Assembly: GCA_023423895.1 (NCBI GenBank)
Contig: JAFAER010000024.1
Location: 124,001-188,000 of the forward strand
Source: Pseudomonadota bacterium
GTDB taxonomy: Bacteria > Myxococcota_A > Polyangia > Polyangiales > Polyangiaceae
Direction of reading: 5' to 3'
Length of the DNA stretch: 64,000 nucleotides
Shown here: one piece after another, positions 62,697-64,000 of the stretch
Numbering within the stretch: the stretch's first letter is position 1
How the letters are laid out: every line of letters starts with the position of its first letter
Program-made: the position numbers and the translations under genes
Notes under the pieces: model-generated
The model's input: the letters and a program-made list of their open reading frames with translations, nothing else
Told to the model about the DNA's origin: nothing
Databases searched by the model: none

Positions 62697-64000
62697 CGCT
62701 CGTCGCTCCCACGTTCCTCGCGGCGCTCGCGCTGCTCGTGCCCGTCCTGCTCGCGTTCCTGGTGAAGCGGCAGCGTCAGGTGGTTCGCGTTCCGTCGACC
62801 ATGCTGTGGCGTCTCGGGGCGCGGTCGGTCGCGAAGAGCCGACGCATCCGAGACGTCCGGCGGCTGCTCGCGCTGCTGGCGTGCCTTGCGGGCGTGGCGG
62901 CGCTCGCCCTCGCTGCAGCGCGCCCGAGCGGGAAGCGCGCCGATACGAACATCTACGTCGTCGACGTGTCCGCATCGATGTCGGGCAAGGCGCTCGACGA
63001 TGCCCGGACCTGGCTTCTTCGAGAGGTCGCTACCCTCGGGCCAAACGCGCGTGTCGCGATCGTCGCCGCTGGTGCCGAGCCGAAGGTGATCCTGCCGCCG
63101 TCACCCCCGGGGCCTCTCGTCCACGACGCGCTCGGGAGGCTCGAGGCGGAGACGGACGGCGCAGCCATGGACGAGGCTGTGGTCCTCGCCGAGGCCCTCG
63201 CGAGCACGTCGAACGCGCGCATCGTCGTCGTGTCGGATCACCCCGTCGAAGCGGAGGTGAGCCGCCGCCCGGTGAAGCCCGAGCAGAAGCTGTTCGGGGA
63301 ACGCGGGAGCACGTCGTCTCGGCCGGACAACCTCGGCATCACGGCCCTCTTCACGCGTCCACCGCCGGACGCGCGCGACGACGAAGAGCGCGAGGCGTCG
63401 ATCACCGTTGCCACCTCCTCCGCCCATGCGCGTCAGGCGCGGCTCGTCGTTACGCTCGGCGGACGTGTCGTCGCCGACCGTGCGCTCACGGTGCCCGAAC
63501 GAAGCGAGACGACCGAACGCGTGCTCCTCCGGGGCGACGGACGGCTCGTCGCGCGCGTTCGCGCGACCGACGGCAACGCCGACGCGCTCACCGCGGACGA
63601 CGAAGCTGCGGTCGAAGAAGCGGCCCGTCGTCCGCCGCGTGTCGCGCTCGTACGCGTGCCGGACAGTGGCGCCGGCGCCTTCTTCGTCGCAAAGGCGCTT
63701 CGCGCCGCCGGCGTGACCGAGCTCGTCGGGCTAGCGCCAGGTGAGGCGCTGCGGAGGCAGGTGGACGTGACCGTCGTTCTCGGCGATGGCTCTGCTCGCT
63801 CGGACCATTCTTCATGGGACGCCAGGGAGGGCGGCCCGGCGTTCTTCATCGGGCCGGAGCCGCCGGGCGTCGGGCTCGAGACCAAACCCGTGAGCCGGGA
63901 CGCGACCCGACTCCGCTCCGTCGCGTTCGAGGACCCACTCCTCCGTGGCGTCGCCCTCGACGAGCTCACGACCTTGCGCGCGCGGGTCGCGACGACCCAC
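62693..64000 (+). CDS. BatA/VWA-domain membrane protein (3' partial)
   Basis: GTG at 62693 overlaps the DUF58 stop (GTGA); the frame stays open to the right edge (436 codons). The N-terminus has a BatA-type membrane anchor (APTFLAALALLVPVLLAFLVKRQ, then a W-R-L box and a second hydrophobic segment LLALLACLAGVAALALAAA). The VWA domain begins at Y-V-V-D-V-S-A-S-M-S, with an intact MIDAS (D-x-S-x-S). The region after about residue 200 is beta-rich and unclear. The gene is easily missed because it is cut by the window edge. It belongs to the Bat-type aerotolerance operon. Confidence 0.9.
   Translation, partial: MTLVAPTFLAALALLVPVLLAFLVKRQRQVVRVPSTMLWRLGARSVAKSRRIRDVRRLLALLACLAGVAALALAAARPSGKRADTNIYVVDVSASMSGKALDDARTWLLREVATLGPNARVAIVAAGAEPKVILPPSPPGPLVHDALGRLEAETDGAAMDEAVVLAEALASTSNARIVVVSDHPVEAEVSRRPVKPEQKLFGERGSTSSRPDNLGITALFTRPPPDARDDEEREASITVATSSAHARQARLVVTLGGRVVADRALTVPERSETTERVLLRGDGRLVARVRATDGNADALTADDEAAVEEAARRPPRVALVRVPDSGAGAFFVAKALRAAGVTELVGLAPGEALRRQVDVTVVLGDGSARSDHSSWDAREGGPAFFIGPEPPGVGLETKPVSRDATRLRSVAFEDPLLRGVALDELTTLRARVATTH

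Overview
This is a 64-kb, very GC-rich window from a bacterial chromosome with strong third-position G/C bias. It most likely comes from a myxobacterium (Myxococcota, Polyangiales/Sorangiineae-like). That is an inference from several features: two eukaryotic-type Ser/Thr kinases with extracytoplasmic Ala/Pro/Ser/Thr-rich tails, many Cys-rich lipoproteins, FHA-GAF and class III cyclase signalling proteins, and a MYXO-CTERM-like C-terminus on a secreted depolymerase. I see no rRNA, tRNA, insertion sequence, prophage or CRISPR array.

Layout. 0-2.5 kb: the 3' part of a Ser/Thr kinase, overlapping a secreted TPR/PEGA-like two-TM protein. 2.5-12 kb: envelope redox and lipoprotein genes (thioredoxin-like/di-heme cytochrome c peroxidase fusion, SUMF1-like lipoprotein, DPYGQ-repeat lipoprotein, and an operon of two thioredoxin-like lipoproteins plus an outer-membrane beta-barrel). 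12-19 kb: a polytopic membrane protein, a TonB-like protein, AstA-type acyltransferase, an alpha/beta hydrolase lacking its nucleophile, an SDR and an EEP-family hydrolase. 19.4-24 kb: a second kinase + TPR/PEGA-like two-TM module, followed by Cys-rich lipoproteins. 24-31 kb: crotonase, PQQ-type sugar dehydrogenase, thrS, FHA-GAF protein, infC and a PDZ-like protein. 32-32.8 kb: a degenerate GC-rich repeat array and a TetR remnant. 32.9-37.3 kb: soxR with a recognisable SoxR-type promoter driving an NmrA-like reductase and an SDR, then a secreted protein and a GST. 37.3-50 kb: CapA-like lipoprotein, B12-binding protein, thioesterase, ABC exporter, adenylate cyclase, SDR, YebC-family protein, trypsin-like protease, SGNH esterase, RbgA/YlqF GTPase and mannose-1-phosphate guanylyltransferase.

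50.3-58 kb holds the most unusual locus. Three large membrane proteins resemble complex I subunits NuoH, NuoL and NuoM. Each carries an added extracytoplasmic domain (an N-terminal lipoprotein/TIG-like/PDZ part on the H-like protein, a PEGA-like insert in the L-like one, an Ig-like N-terminus on the M-like one). By eye, the lysines and glutamate of the antiporter-type subunits that carry protons have been lost. A MYXO-CTERM PHB-depolymerase-type esterase gene sits between the H-like and L-like genes. No other nuo genes are visible. Directly after comes a tightly overlapping MoxR/DUF58/VWA (Bat-like) operon (59-64 kb), which runs off the window.

All domain calls were made by eye from sequence motifs; no database search was run. 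Start codons were often moved inward from the longest open frame to give sensible signal peptides or family N-termini, and alternatives are stated.
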